Source: Prevotellaceae bacterium
GTDB lineage: Bacteria > Bacteroidota > Bacteroidia > Bacteroidales > Paludibacteraceae
DNA length: 64,000 nucleotides
Direction of reading: 5' to 3'
NCBI GenBank assembly: GCA_031271815.1
Contig: JAISVA010000027.1
Span: 62,001-126,000, forward strand
Shown here: positions 8,587 to 17,054 of the stretch, in pieces
Position numbering within the stretch: position 1 is the first letter of the stretch
Layout of the letters: every line of letters starts with the position of its first letter
The notes under the pieces: model-generated
What the model was told of the DNA's origin: nothing
Databases searched by the model: none
What the model saw: only the letters and a program-made list of their open reading frames with translations
Made by a program: the position numbers and the translations under genes

Positions 8587-9348
8587 ATGGAAAACGAAAA
8601 ACCGATGGTGCTCCGGACGGAGAATCTGGTAAAAAAATATGGCGAACGAACTGTTGCCAGTCATGTTTCAATAAATGTGGAGCAAGGCGAAATTGTTGGA
8701 TTGCTTGGACCGAACGGAGCCGGAAAAACGACGACGTTTTATATGACTACCGGACTGATTGTTCCGAACGAAGGGCGTATTTTCCTGAATGACTTGGATA
8801 TTACGAAATATCCGGTTTACAGAAGGGCGCAAATCGGAATCGGTTACCTGGCGCAGGAAGCATCTGTTTTCCGGAAAATGTCGGTAGAAGACAATATCCG
8901 TTCGGTGCTGGAAATGACCAGGTTTTCGAAGGAATACCAAAAAGAGAAGCTGGAAAGTCTCATCTCCGAATTTAATTTGGGACACGTACGTAAAAACCTG
9001 GGCGACCGGCTTTCGGGCGGCGAACGGCGGCGAACGGAAATTGCCCGCTGCCTGGCTATCGAACCCAAATTTATTATGCTCGACGAGCCGTTTGCCGGTG
9101 TTGATCCCATTGCCGTGCAGGACATTCAGGATATTGTCTGGAAATTGAAAGACAAAAACATCGGCATCCTGATTACCGACCACAACGTGGACGAGACGCT
9201 TACGATTACCGATCGCGCTTATCTTCTTTTCGAAGGACGCATCCTTTTTCAGGGAACTTCCGAAGAACTGGCTGCAAACCCGATTGTAAGGGAAAAATAT
9301 CTTGGAAAAGATTTTCAACTGAAAAAAAGAAAAAAGGACGAAGTTTGA
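8587..9348 (+). CDS. lptB: LPS export ABC transporter ATPase LptB
   Basis: 253 residues from ATG 8587. The longer frame from GTG 8542 would begin upstream of the likely transcription start. Motifs: Walker [10 protein letters not shown] (41-49), Q-loop [10 protein letters not shown], signature LSGGERRR (142-149), Walker [11 protein letters not shown] (162-171), and switch His in [10 protein letters not shown]. The ERRR signature and GVDPIAV segment are characteristic of LptB, which powers the LptB2FG complex moving lipopolysaccharide from the inner membrane to the periplasmic bridge. LptF/G and LptA/C are not in the window. Confidence 0.94.
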   Translation: MENEKPMVLRTENLVKKYGERTVASHVSINVEQGEIVGLLGPNGAGKTTTFYMTTGLIVPNEGRIFLNDLDITKYPVYRRAQIGIGYLAQEASVFRKMSVEDNIRSVLEMTRFSKEYQKEKLESLISEFNLGHVRKNLGDRLSGGERRRTEIARCLAIEPKFIMLDEPFAGVDPIAVQDIQDIVWKLKDKNIGILITDHNVDETLTITDRAYLLFEGRILFQGTSEELAANPIVREKYLGKDFQLKKRKKDEV

Positions 9349-9377
9349 CGGAATGCAAATAAAATTGTTGCAGTAAG

Positions 9378-10424
9378 TTAAGACTCATCCAAATTCAATT
9401 CCAAACGTGCCGCCTTTGCCTTCCAGTTATCCTTGGCAAATTGCTGCATGTCGATCTGAAAATCACTTTCATCGGTAATTTCCAATCCTAAAATTGTTTC
9501 GATAATATCCTCCATCGTAACGATACCCTCCATTCCGCCGTATTCATCAATCACTAAAGCGATGTGTTCCTTTTTTTGCATCATCAAATCGTAAAATCTC
9601 GGAATGCTTGTATTTTCGTAGCAAATGATGAGCGGGCGGCGAACGTCTTTCAATCTGAGCGTATCCTTATTATTGACCAGGTGGATCAGGATATCGGACT
9701 TCAACACAAATCCCGTAATATTATCAATCGAATCCTTATAAATAGGTATGCGCGAATGACGGAGGAAATCCTTGTTGCTGAAGAACTCTTTCAGCGTTAA
9801 GTCTTCCTGCGCCGCAAACACAACCGTTCGCGGAGTCATTATGCTGCGGATCTTGAGTGATTCAAGCCGGATCATATTGTTGATAATCTTACTTTCGTTG
9901 GATTGAAGCGTGCCTTCCTTTTCCCCAATGTCGGTAAGAGCGGCCAACTCTTCGCGGCTGACGGTTTTCTTGTTGTTTCTGGTGAAAATTCGGGTAAGGT
10001 ATTTCGTTATACTGATCAACGGATAGGCAATGTATGTCATTCCCAGTATAATCCAAGCGGCGGGAACTGCCAAGTTCTTCCAGTAATTGGCGCCGATTGA
10101 CTTGGGAATAATTTCGGCAAAAATCAATATTAAAAAAGTCAGAAGAGCCGTAATAATTCCGAAATAAGTATTTCCGAATACGGCTACCGCTTGCGCGCCG
10201 ACTCCGGCCGACCCTGCTGTATTGGCAATCGTATTTAAGGAGAGGATAGCGGAAATGGGACGGTCAATGTTTGTTTTTAATTTCTTAAATATTTTCCCTC
10301 CTTTGCTTTTGGTTGCCAGTACTTCGATGTAGGAAGCCGAAGAAGAAAGTAAAGTCGCTTCCATCAGGGAACAGATGGAAGAAATTAACAGCGTAATCGC
10401 AAAGTAAATAAACAGAAGCATCAT
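9378..10424 (-). CDS. CNNM/CBS-domain membrane protein (CorC/HlyC family)
   Basis: A 348-residue inner membrane protein. The CNNM domain (about 1-175) has hydrophobic segments near 1-20, 55-80, 87-110 and 118-140, with the conserved SICSLMEATLLSS and ILIFAEIIPKSIGANY motifs. A pair of CBS domains follows (about 195-320), including RSIMTPRT and VIDEYGGMEGIVTMEDIIE. The usual C-terminal CorC_HlyC transporter-associated domain is absent; the chain ends shortly after the second CBS domain. Relatives are linked to Mg/Co transport and, for GldE, gliding motility. The substrate here is unknown. It converges on lptB with a 29-bp gap. Confidence 0.88.
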   Translation of the reverse strand: MMLLFIYFAITLLISSICSLMEATLLSSSASYIEVLATKSKGGKIFKKLKTNIDRPISAILSLNTIANTAGSAGVGAQAVAVFGNTYFGIITALLTFLILIFAEIIPKSIGANYWKNLAVPAAWIILGMTYIAYPLISITKYLTRIFTRNNKKTVSREELAALTDIGEKEGTLQSNESKIINNMIRLESLKIRSIMTPRTVVFAAQEDLTLKEFFSNKDFLRHSRIPIYKDSIDNITGFVLKSDILIHLVNNKDTLRLKDVRRPLIICYENTSIPRFYDLMMQKKEHIALVIDEYGGMEGIVTMEDIIETILGLEITDESDFQIDMQQFAKDNWKAKAARLELNLDES

Positions 10425-10639
10425 AATAAATGCCGTATTTATGAGAATTTAGTAAAAACAAAAAAGAAGGATTTTTGTTTCCTTCTTCTCCGTATTTATT
10501 TTTCAATTTTTTGTATTAGTGTGTTTTTAAGGTTAAAAAGATTGAGTTGCTAAACAAATTTTACAAATGTCGTGTTTTTTTATCTTATGGAAAAATAAAA
10601 AAGTATATTTTAAAACATATATTTCAATTATCCTTTTGT

Positions 10640-10647
10640 TATTTTTG
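10640..10647 (+). promoter_or_regulatory. -7 box for the FMN-binding protein gene
   Basis: TATTTTTG fits TAnnTTTG and lies 28 bp upstream of the ATG at 10676, within an A+T-rich spacer. No clear -33 element is seen. Confidence 0.5.
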
Positions 10648-10675
10648 CAGTTCATTATAAATTAAGAATAAAAAA

Positions 10676-11263
10676 ATGAAACGTAATTTTTACAAGCGGC
10701 TGCCGGTTGTCGTGTTATTTTTTGTGTTGGCAATGCAGCAGGGCTCTTCAGCCGCATTCGTATTTTCGCCGGAACAATTGAAACGGCTTTTTCCGGAAGG
10801 CGCAACCACACAACCGGCAGATACTTCCGAGTATCTGGTGTTCGACCGGACGCAGCAAAAAATAGGACGTGCAATACTTAGTTCGCCTTCTGCAGATAAT
10901 ATTGTCGGGTTTTTCGGTCCGGTGCCGCTGTTGATAGGAATTGATTTGAAGGGAAATATTACCGGCGTTCTGCTGCTTGAAAACAGAGAGACTGCCGAAT
11001 ATGTGGTTCAGGTAGAAAATAGCGGTTTGCTTTCGCAGTGGGACGGATTGCCGGCAAAAGAGGCGTTGGAAAAGCAGGTAGATGCGGTTTCCGGAGCGAC
11101 GCTTACTTCTAAAGCTGTAATCCGTACCTTCCAGAAGCGTGTTTCAGAAGATGTACAATCACACTCCGGGACGGGATTTTCTTGGATTATTTTATTTGGA
11201 GGAATTGTTGTATTAGTGGCATTGTCGTTGATTTCAAAAATGCGCTCGAATAAAAAGGAATAA
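10676..11263 (+). CDS. Membrane-anchored FMN-binding domain protein
   Basis: 195 residues with a signal peptide or N-terminal anchor (about 8-27), a periplasmic FMN-binding domain (about 70-160) and a C-terminal transmembrane helix (about 167-187) followed by a positive tail. The motif DAVSGATLTSKAV has SGATLTS at residues 139-145, matching the covalent flavin attachment motif of RnfG/NqrC/NosR domains, where the last Thr or Ser would carry FMN. Such proteins move electrons across the membrane. Unlike rnf operons, no other electron-transport gene lies beside it, so its partners are unknown. Confidence 0.82.
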   Translation: MKRNFYKRLPVVVLFFVLAMQQGSSAAFVFSPEQLKRLFPEGATTQPADTSEYLVFDRTQQKIGRAILSSPSADNIVGFFGPVPLLIGIDLKGNITGVLLLENRETAEYVVQVENSGLLSQWDGLPAKEALEKQVDAVSGATLTSKAVIRTFQKRVSEDVQSHSGTGFSWIILFGGIVVLVALSLISKMRSNKKE

Positions 11264-11351
11264 TGATATTTTAAATAATTGATTCTATAATAATATAATG
11301 TGATTATCCAATCTTACCACTACTACCAATCCGGAGAATTGAATATGAATA

Positions 11352-11380
11352 ACCGCCAATGAAGCGTAACGCTTGGCGGT
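11352..11380. other. Intergenic hairpin between FMN-binding and GlsB-like genes
   Basis: Inverted repeat ACCGCCAA (11352-11359) and TTGGCGGT (11373-11380) with a nested AGCG/CGCT pair. No T-run follows, so it is not a standard terminator. The rest of the 281-bp gap shows nothing recognisable except an A+T-rich promoter-like region before 11545. Confidence 0.55.
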
Positions 11381-11544
11381 ATATTGTAAGAATGCCGGAA
11401 TGAACGATGATACTGCAATATGTATTTATCTGCAAAAAAAATTACAAAAAATAGTTATTTATTAACACAATTTATTAATTTCGCAACGTTTATTATAAGT
11501 CGAACTTTGTTTTAATTACGATGTATAACTAAAAAATTAAAATT

Positions 11545-11787
11545 ATGGCTTTTTTATGGTTCATTTTAATCGGATTGGTAGCGGGCTATTTGGGTAGCCT
11601 TATTTTCAAAGGTTCGGGTAACGGTCTTTTGATAAATTTGATTGTGGGAATTATCGGAGGTTTTCTCGGTGGATGGCTGTTTGGTTTGTTAGGTATCGGC
11701 GGAACCAGCATCGTTTGGTCACTGATAAGTGCAGTCGTAGGCGCTATCTTGCTGCTGTGGATTGTTTCTTTGATAAAAAAGAAATAA
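11545..11787 (+). CDS. GlsB/YeaQ/YmgE-family small membrane protein
   Basis: 80 residues with three hydrophobic segments rich in Gly: GLVAGYLGSLIFKGSG, LIVGIIGGFLGGWLFGLLGI and LISAVVGAILLLWIVSL. This is the transglycosylase-associated protein family (Pfam name; no transglycosylase activity is established), usually linked to stress and envelope responses. The ATG at 11545 follows a very A+T-rich leader. It is probably transcribed alone, since the next gene begins 160 bp on, after a terminal-inverted-repeat element. Confidence 0.88.
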   Translation: MAFLWFILIGLVAGYLGSLIFKGSGNGLLINLIVGIIGGFLGGWLFGLLGIGGTSIVWSLISAVVGAILLLWIVSLIKKK

Positions 11788-11802
11788 CAAAAACTTTCCG
11801 AC

Positions 11803-11930
11803 GGGGCTATCTCAAAAATTCGTCATTCTGTGCTTGTTGCGGAATCTACTAATAGAACACTTTGAATTTCAGTGGAATGTATATTATTCCCGCAATAATG
11901 AAACCTGTTTTTAATTTTTGAGATAACCTC
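11803..11930. repeat. Terminal-inverted-repeat element, GGCTATCTCAAAA type
   Basis: About 128 bp bounded by GGGGCTATCTCAAAAATT (11803-11820) and AATTTTTGAGATAACCTC (11913-11930), which pair except for two positions. The interior contains CGTCATTCTGTGCTTG, also present in altered form near 22690. The ends resemble the GAGGCTGTCTCAAAAG ends of the elements at 30923-31066 and 40997-41137, so this is probably a divergent member of the same family. Confidence 0.65.
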
Positions 11931-11947
11931 GTTTTTTCATCACATCT

Positions 11948-12862
11948 ATGCTGAAATTTCTCAAGTCTAACGCCCTTTTTGTCTCTATGCTGACCGGGAT
12001 TGTTTTCCACGATCTTTTTGCATGGATGGCTCCTGCCATAAAATTTCTCCTCTTTCTGATGTTGCTGATTACCTATTGCCGGATCTCTCCGCGGCAATTG
12101 AAACTTAAGCCTCTCCATTTCTGGCTTGCCTGTGTCCAGGCTTTCGGTTGCGTATTTGTATATTTGATTCTTGCTCCTTTTAACCTGGAACTGGCGCAGG
12201 GATGCCTGCTTTGCATCTTAGCCCCTACAGCGACATCCGCTCCCGTTTTTGCCGCATTATTAGGAGGAAGTGTTGCCTGCCTGACAGCATACAGCATTGC
12301 AAGCAATTTATCCTTCGCTTTTTTAGCTCCTTTTGTACTTTCATTACTGGGCGCCCACGGTGTGACGGAAGAATTGACACTTATACAGGGTTTCCTGACG
12401 ATTTGCGCCAGGGTAATGCCTTTGCTGCTGGCTCCTTTTTTTCTGGCGGCTTTGATGAAAAAAATAACTCCGAAGATTCACGAACAGCTGAAAAACAGGC
12501 AGGTATTTTCCTTCTGGCTTTGGGTTATTGCACTGACTATCCTGATGGCAAAAACGACCGGAGAATTGCTTGCGATGGAGCAGGGGATGTATTCGGCAGC
12601 AGCCGTATTGGCTCTCGGCGCAGCAGTGGTTTGTGTGCTGCAATTTTCAACGGGTTGGTATTTAGGGCGGAAATACGGCGATAGAGTATCCGGCGGACAG
12701 GGATTGGGACAAAAAAACACGATCCTCATTATTTGGATGGCGCATACTTTTTTCAATCCTGTCGTGGCAATCGCTCCTGCATCTTATGTCGTATGGCAAA
12801 ATCTTATCAATTCGTACCAGTTGTTGAAATACCGGAAAAATGTTGAAAATGCAGAAAAATAA
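11948..12862 (+). CDS. BASS-family (bile acid:sodium symporter-like) transporter
   Basis: A 304-residue polytopic protein with about nine or ten hydrophobic segments. It shows the family features LAPTATSAPVFAALLGGSVA (about 92-111) and, near the C-terminus, GQGLGQKNTILIIWMAHTFFNPVVAIAP (about 252-279), corresponding to the two crossed substrate-binding motifs of the BASS fold. Bacterial relatives move bile acids, pantoate or other organic anions with sodium. The substrate cannot be read from sequence. It is alone on its strand segment, between two repeat or promoter regions. Confidence 0.82.
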   Translation: MLKFLKSNALFVSMLTGIVFHDLFAWMAPAIKFLLFLMLLITYCRISPRQLKLKPLHFWLACVQAFGCVFVYLILAPFNLELAQGCLLCILAPTATSAPVFAALLGGSVACLTAYSIASNLSFAFLAPFVLSLLGAHGVTEELTLIQGFLTICARVMPLLLAPFFLAALMKKITPKIHEQLKNRQVFSFWLWVIALTILMAKTTGELLAMEQGMYSAAAVLALGAAVVCVLQFSTGWYLGRKYGDRVSGGQGLGQKNTILIIWMAHTFFNPVVAIAPASYVVWQNLINSYQLLKYRKNVENAEK

Positions 12863-12865
12863 TTA

Positions 12866-12886
12866 TATATTTGTAAATCTTACAAA
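12866..12886 (+). promoter_or_regulatory. -7 box overlapping an operator-like palindrome
   Basis: The -7 box TATATTTG (12866-12873) overlaps a perfect inverted repeat TTTGTAA-ATC-TTACAAA (12870-12886), 16 bp upstream of the ATG at 12903. A symmetric site over a promoter core suggests repressor control of the broken carbohydrate-binding gene downstream. Confidence 0.55.
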
Positions 12887-12902
12887 CATATAATTATTTG
12901 TC

Positions 12903-13198
12903 ATGAAACAAAGTTATATTAAAAAGATTTTCTTTTTGTGCCTGCTTTTTATCGGAAGTCAGGCATTTGCAGAAGAATTTTCAACGATGGATTTGAATCC
13001 GCAACAACCGGCCGGAAGGGTCGGGAAGCTGCTTCTGCGGCAATTTCTACAGAGCAAACCCACGCCGGCGGGCACGCTCTTTTTATCAGCGGAAGAACAG
13101 CCGCCCGGAACGGTGCCGGAATCGCAAAGGATTCTTTGACCGCCTGTGGGACTTATACCATCGATGGCTATGTGTTGTACAACAACAATTCAGACTAA
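12903..13198 (+). pseudogene. Broken secreted carbohydrate-binding (CBM4/9/22-like) protein
   Basis: An intact signal peptide starts at ATG 12903 (MKQSYIKKIFFLCLLFIGSQ, then AFAEE), but its frame ends in low-complexity sequence at 13139. The frame two bases over reads FNDGFESATTG, then AAISTEQTHAGGHALFISGR, then TAARNGAG, then GTYTIDGYVLYN. This is the pattern of a CBM_4_9/CBM22-type domain (S-TEQ-H-G, SGRT, G-TY-h). A single-base indel just after the signal peptide (about 12966-12990) explains the split, and the domain stops early at 13198, so any catalytic module is gone. The promoter and palindrome upstream look intact. The family call is from memory. Confidence 0.6.
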
Positions 13199-13305
13199 AA
13201 AATAACTTTTCCTCGCGTCTTTCCGTCGTCATGTTTTCTCTTGCGCATAAGCGTCGTTTGATCAACACGAAGACAGAAAAGCACGAAGATTAAAATCCGA
13301 AACCA

Positions 13306-13857
13306 ATGAAACCTTTTCTTTCTTTGCTGATTTCCCTCTTTTCTGCTTGTCTTGCCGTTTTTTCGCAAGACGACCACCGGGATCACGCCAACCGGCTGTT
13401 CCTTTCGGGTAAATATGAAAACGCTATCCCCGTATTAAAAGAATGTCTGAATTTACAACCAAACGATATACCGGTTCAAAAAATGCTGGCAAAATCATTA
13501 TTTTATGTCGGATACCCCGATAGTACGTGCGTTTTGTATGAAGAAATGGCGGTACATCATCCGAATGATTACGATATTCTGGTCTTTTTAGGCAATTATT
13601 ATTATGTAAAAGCAAATCATTCTGCCAAAAGAAAAACAGTTTATGAAGAGAAAAAAACAATATTCCATCAACACAGGAAAGAAGGGGGGAAAGTAACCTC
13701 GGATACAGCCATTGAATATTATTACCAGGCAGGCAAGTATTTGGAAAAAGCATTCGTTCTCTATGAAAATGAAGAGATTAGAAAGTCATTGGTAGATATA
13801 TACACCATCGTCGGAAACAAAGATAAAGTCATACAATACAAAAAAAATACGAAATAA
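13306..13857 (+). CDS. Secreted TPR protein
   Basis: 183 residues with a signal peptide (about 1-20, LAVFSQ). Tetratricopeptide-like repeats follow: HANRLFLSGKYENAIPVLKE (about 27-46), PVQKMLAKSLFYVGYPDSTC and DYDILVFLGNYYYV. A Lys-rich segment comes next, then a final pair of helices. It is a probable periplasmic scaffold. No enzymatic motif is visible. It ends 48 bp before pgpH and may be co-transcribed with it; the region before it (13199-13305) carries a decayed fragment of the AGCACGAAG repeat. Confidence 0.7.
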   Translation: MKPFLSLLISLFSACLAVFSQDDHRDHANRLFLSGKYENAIPVLKECLNLQPNDIPVQKMLAKSLFYVGYPDSTCVLYEEMAVHHPNDYDILVFLGNYYYVKANHSAKRKTVYEEKKTIFHQHRKEGGKVTSDTAIEYYYQAGKYLEKAFVLYENEEIRKSLVDIYTIVGNKDKVIQYKKNTK

Positions 13858-13905
13858 ACCGTCCGGAAATTCAAACAGGTCAAATTACCGAAAACGATCA
13901 ATAAA

Positions 13906-15963
13906 ATGCAACGAGTTAAAAACATTAAAAAGAACACTTGGAGAACCATTACTACGGTAAGTCTCTTTCTTTTAGCAGCTTTCCTGATTATTCAGACATT
14001 TCCCAACGCCGGGAAATTTCCTTATGCATACGAAAAAGGCGGACCCTGGCAGTATGAGGCATTGACGTCGCCTTTCGCCTTCGAAAGTTATAAATCGAAA
14101 GAAGAGCTGAAGCGCGAACAGGACAGTGCACTGGTCGATTTCCAACCCTGCTACAATTTGGATGTCTCTGTTTCCGAAAAAGAGCTTGCCTCGTTTATGG
14201 AGAAAGGAGCCATCTCTTTGATGCCGGTTACCTCCTTATATAAAGATTATATTTCCAAAAAACTGGCAACATTGTATGACGACGGTATCCTGTCGATGTC
14301 GGAAATGGAGAAACTGCAAAAAGATAAAACACAAACCATTCTGATCAAAAGAGAAGATAACGTTGCCAAGAAAAAGAATGTTGCCGAACTTCACACAATT
14401 AAAACAGCCTACGAAAAACTTGTCAACGAGGCATTATACCTGGATAAAAATGTATTGCAGAATTACAATTTGAATGACTATATTCACGAAAATCTGTCTT
14501 TCAACGAAGTGACTACCGAAAATTTGAAAAAGGATTTGCTGAAAAGCATTTCCTTAACCAAAGGAAGAATACAGAGTGGGGAAAAAATCATTGACCAGGG
14601 GGAAATTGTTTCCGAACGAGCCTTCGACGTGCTTAATTCGCTGAAACGAATTACCCTTGAAAACAACGAAAAAGGCAACTCCACCACTGTGTTTTTTGGG
14701 CAAATTATTGTGACGCTCGGCGTTCTGTGCGCTTTTTTCCTCTATTTATTCCTGTTTCGCCAGGGCTTTTTAGTCGAAACTAAAAATGTGGTGTTTATGC
14801 TTGGAATGATCGTTGCGCTATGTTTTGTCTCCTCTGTCGTGATGAAGCATAATTCTTCCCCTTACCTTATTCCCTATGCCATTTTACCGATTATGATTAC
14901 CACATTTTTCGACACGCGCACGGCTCTTTTTTGCCACATTACGACTGTCTTGCTGTGCTCATTCATTGTGCCTGTCGAATATGATTTCCTCTTCCTGCAA
15001 ATTACAATCGGGATGATCTCGATTTGTACGCTGAAAAATCTGTTCCAGCGTTCGCAGCTGGTTAAATCGGCGGGCATTATCGTGCTGGCTTATTTCGTTC
15101 TTTATTTGGGTAATGTACTGATTCGCGAGCAGGAAATCAACGCGCCCGCATTCCTTGCCTTTATTGCAAACGGAGCATTGCTGCTTCTGGCATATCCGCT
15201 TATTTATATCATTGAGAAATCGTTTGGCTACGTTTCGGACGTTACACTGGTTGAATTGGCGAATACAAACAATCCGCTTCTTCGCCAGTTTTCGGAAGAG
15301 GCTCCGGGTAGCTTCCAGCATTCGATGCAAGTTTCCAATCTCGCTGCCGACGCGGCATTGAGCATCGAAGCAAACCCGATGCTTGCACGTACGGGCGCTC
15401 TGTATCACGACATTGGGAAACTGAAAAATCCGGTTTTTTTTACTGAGAATCAATCATCATTCAATCCGCACAACGAATTGAATGATGAAGAAAAAAGCGC
15501 GCAAATCATCATCAAACACGTGGAAGACGGTATTGAGATTGCCAAAAAACACCGTTTGCCTGCTCTCCTGCAAGATTTCATCCGTTCGCATCACGGCAAG
15601 AACAAGACAAGGTATTTCTACAATTCCTTCTGCAACAAATATCCGGACAAAGAGGCGGACGAATCCAAATTCTCGTACCCCGGACCGCTTCCTTACACCA
15701 GGGAAATGGCAGTACTGATGATGTGCGATGCCGTAGAAGCCGCCTCGCGCAGCCTGTGTGAATATACAGACAAAAGCATCAACGATTTGGTCGAGAAAAT
15801 TATCAACGACCTGGTATTTGAAGGAGCCTTAAACGCTTCTCCGCTCACATTCAAAAACATCGAAACCGTAAAAGCCGTTCTGAAAGAGAAGCTGAAAAAC
15901 ATATACCATACGCGGATTAGTTATCCGGAGTTGAATAAAACAGAGGGAAAAACGCTGGTATGA
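13906..15963 (+). CDS. 7TM-HD phosphohydrolase, PgpH-like cyclic-di-AMP phosphodiesterase
   Basis: 685 residues: one transmembrane helix (about 16-36), an extracytoplasmic 7TMR-HDED region (about 40-265), seven membrane helices (about 275-455), then a cytosolic HD domain. The HD motif ALYHDIGKLKNP has His501 and Asp502, preceded by SFQHSMQVSNLA and followed by FIRSHHGKNKT, which supply the other metal ligands. This architecture is that of PgpH, which hydrolyses the second messenger c-di-AMP. Whether this organism makes c-di-AMP cannot be seen here. There are 48 bp to the TPR gene before it. Confidence 0.88.
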   Translation: MQRVKNIKKNTWRTITTVSLFLLAAFLIIQTFPNAGKFPYAYEKGGPWQYEALTSPFAFESYKSKEELKREQDSALVDFQPCYNLDVSVSEKELASFMEKGAISLMPVTSLYKDYISKKLATLYDDGILSMSEMEKLQKDKTQTILIKREDNVAKKKNVAELHTIKTAYEKLVNEALYLDKNVLQNYNLNDYIHENLSFNEVTTENLKKDLLKSISLTKGRIQSGEKIIDQGEIVSERAFDVLNSLKRITLENNEKGNSTTVFFGQIIVTLGVLCAFFLYLFLFRQGFLVETKNVVFMLGMIVALCFVSSVVMKHNSSPYLIPYAILPIMITTFFDTRTALFCHITTVLLCSFIVPVEYDFLFLQITIGMISICTLKNLFQRSQLVKSAGIIVLAYFVLYLGNVLIREQEINAPAFLAFIANGALLLLAYPLIYIIEKSFGYVSDVTLVELANTNNPLLRQFSEEAPGSFQHSMQVSNLAADAALSIEANPMLARTGALYHDIGKLKNPVFFTENQSSFNPHNELNDEEKSAQIIIKHVEDGIEIAKKHRLPALLQDFIRSHHGKNKTRYFYNSFCNKYPDKEADESKFSYPGPLPYTREMAVLMMCDAVEAASRSLCEYTDKSINDLVEKIINDLVFEGALNASPLTFKNIETVKAVLKEKLKNIYHTRISYPELNKTEGKTLV

Positions 15964-16258
15964 CGCTTCTCAAAATAATAAAATAAAAACCGTAATGACG
16001 AAAAATGCGGAAATGTTTATTTTTCATTACACGAATCCGCATTATTTTCACCGAAGTAAAAGTTAGCGAATTATACGAATTAACACGGAATTGGCAGCAG
16101 AATTATTTGAAATATGAAATAATTAGCGTATAAAATATCTTTTAAAACAGTCATTTATTATTTTCTTAGCGGTCTTAATGTTTTTTACCATTAAATATTC
16201 TCAAAACTCTTTTTGAATTTTAAACAACTTCCAACGCCTTAATCTTAAAGATATTCAT
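15964..16258. other. Non-coding gap with a degenerate dispersed repeat
   Basis: No gene is visible. At 16060-16155 it contains a TACGAATTAACACGGAATT segment and ends with ATAAAATATCTTTTAA followed by ACAGTC, matching in altered form the right end of the repeat at 24159-24351 and the fragment near 56960. The remainder is A+T-rich with no other recognisable signal. Confidence 0.5.
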
Positions 16259-16266
16259 TACTTTTG
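16259..16266 (+). promoter_or_regulatory. -7 box for the DUF6089-uppS-bamA operon
   Basis: TACTTTTG matches TAnnTTTG, 83 bp upstream of the ATG at 16350. The leader includes a perfect 10-bp inverted repeat, TTTTCTCTTT (16309-16318) and AAAGAGAAAA (16337-16346), ending three bases before the start codon. Confidence 0.6.
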
Positions 16267-16349
16267 TGGAATTTTAAGAAACAGGCGGCTGGAAGAGAGG
16301 CAATAATGTTTTCTCTTTGCCGTTACTCTAAGGAATAAAGAGAAAAAAA

Positions 16350-17051
16350 ATGTACTTTAAACGATTTAAACGCTATATTTTCCTGCTTTTCGCAATTCTT
16401 TTCTTTCAGTCTGCACAAGCCCAGTTTTTGGGCGAGATTGGGTTGTTGGGCGGTGTTTCTTATTACAATGGGGATGCAAACTCTACCACGCCGTTTTTGG
16501 AAAACCACCCTGCAGCCGGCGCCCTTTTCCGGATTCAGATGCATCCGCTCCTGATGTTGAAGCTGGACGTGCTGCACGCAACGGTTTCGGGTAATACCGA
16601 GAATTTTCCGAATGCCCTCCCGAACGGAATACAAGCTGAATTTAAAAGGAGTTTTCTGGAAATTGGAATGCAGCTTGAGGTCAATTTTTTCAAGTACGGC
16701 GAAGAAACCTGGGATAGGGAAGTCCTGTATCACACCCCTTACATATTGTTGGGACCCGGACTGGCTGTTTACAATGATATGGGTGGAAACTCCTTTGCGC
16801 CGCATCTGGCATTCGGCGTAGGATATAAATACAAACTCTGGGGCAGATGGAATATCGGCTTGGAATGGTCTATGCGAAAATTATTTAGAGATGATTTTGA
16901 CGTAACCGACTTTTCTAACGAAATATTGAATAATCCCTACGGCGTAAAAAGTTCGTGGTTGAAAAATAACGATTGGTACTCTTGCGCATTTGCTTTTGTT
17001 ACGTTCGATATTATCCGGAAGAGAGGCAAATGCATCGAAACGAAATGGTAA
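16350..17051 (+). CDS. DUF6089-family outer membrane protein
   Basis: 233 residues with a signal peptide (about 1-24, SAQAQF), then an outer-membrane barrel-like chain starting GEIGLLGGVSYYNGDAN, with GALFRIQMHPLLMLKLD and AFGVGYKYKLWGRWNIGLEW. This matches the DUF6089 family, which in Bacteroidota typically precedes uppS and bamA, as here (3 bp to uppS). Its role is unknown; the conserved position suggests a link to outer membrane assembly. It is probably first in a five- or six-gene operon. Confidence 0.85.
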   Translation: MYFKRFKRYIFLLFAILFFQSAQAQFLGEIGLLGGVSYYNGDANSTTPFLENHPAAGALFRIQMHPLLMLKLDVLHATVSGNTENFPNALPNGIQAEFKRSFLEIGMQLEVNFFKYGEETWDREVLYHTPYILLGPGLAVYNDMGGNSFAPHLAFGVGYKYKLWGRWNIGLEWSMRKLFRDDFDVTDFSNEILNNPYGVKSSWLKNNDWYSCAFAFVTFDIIRKRGKCIETKW

Positions 17052-17054
17052 AAA

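Noticed and set aside
8668-9318. 216-codon reverse frame opposite lptB
   Set aside because: It is the antisense shadow of a clear lptB gene and shows no family resemblance.
14959-15453. 164-codon reverse frame opposite the pgpH-like gene
   Set aside because: Antisense to a well-supported HD phosphohydrolase; composition matches a shadow frame.
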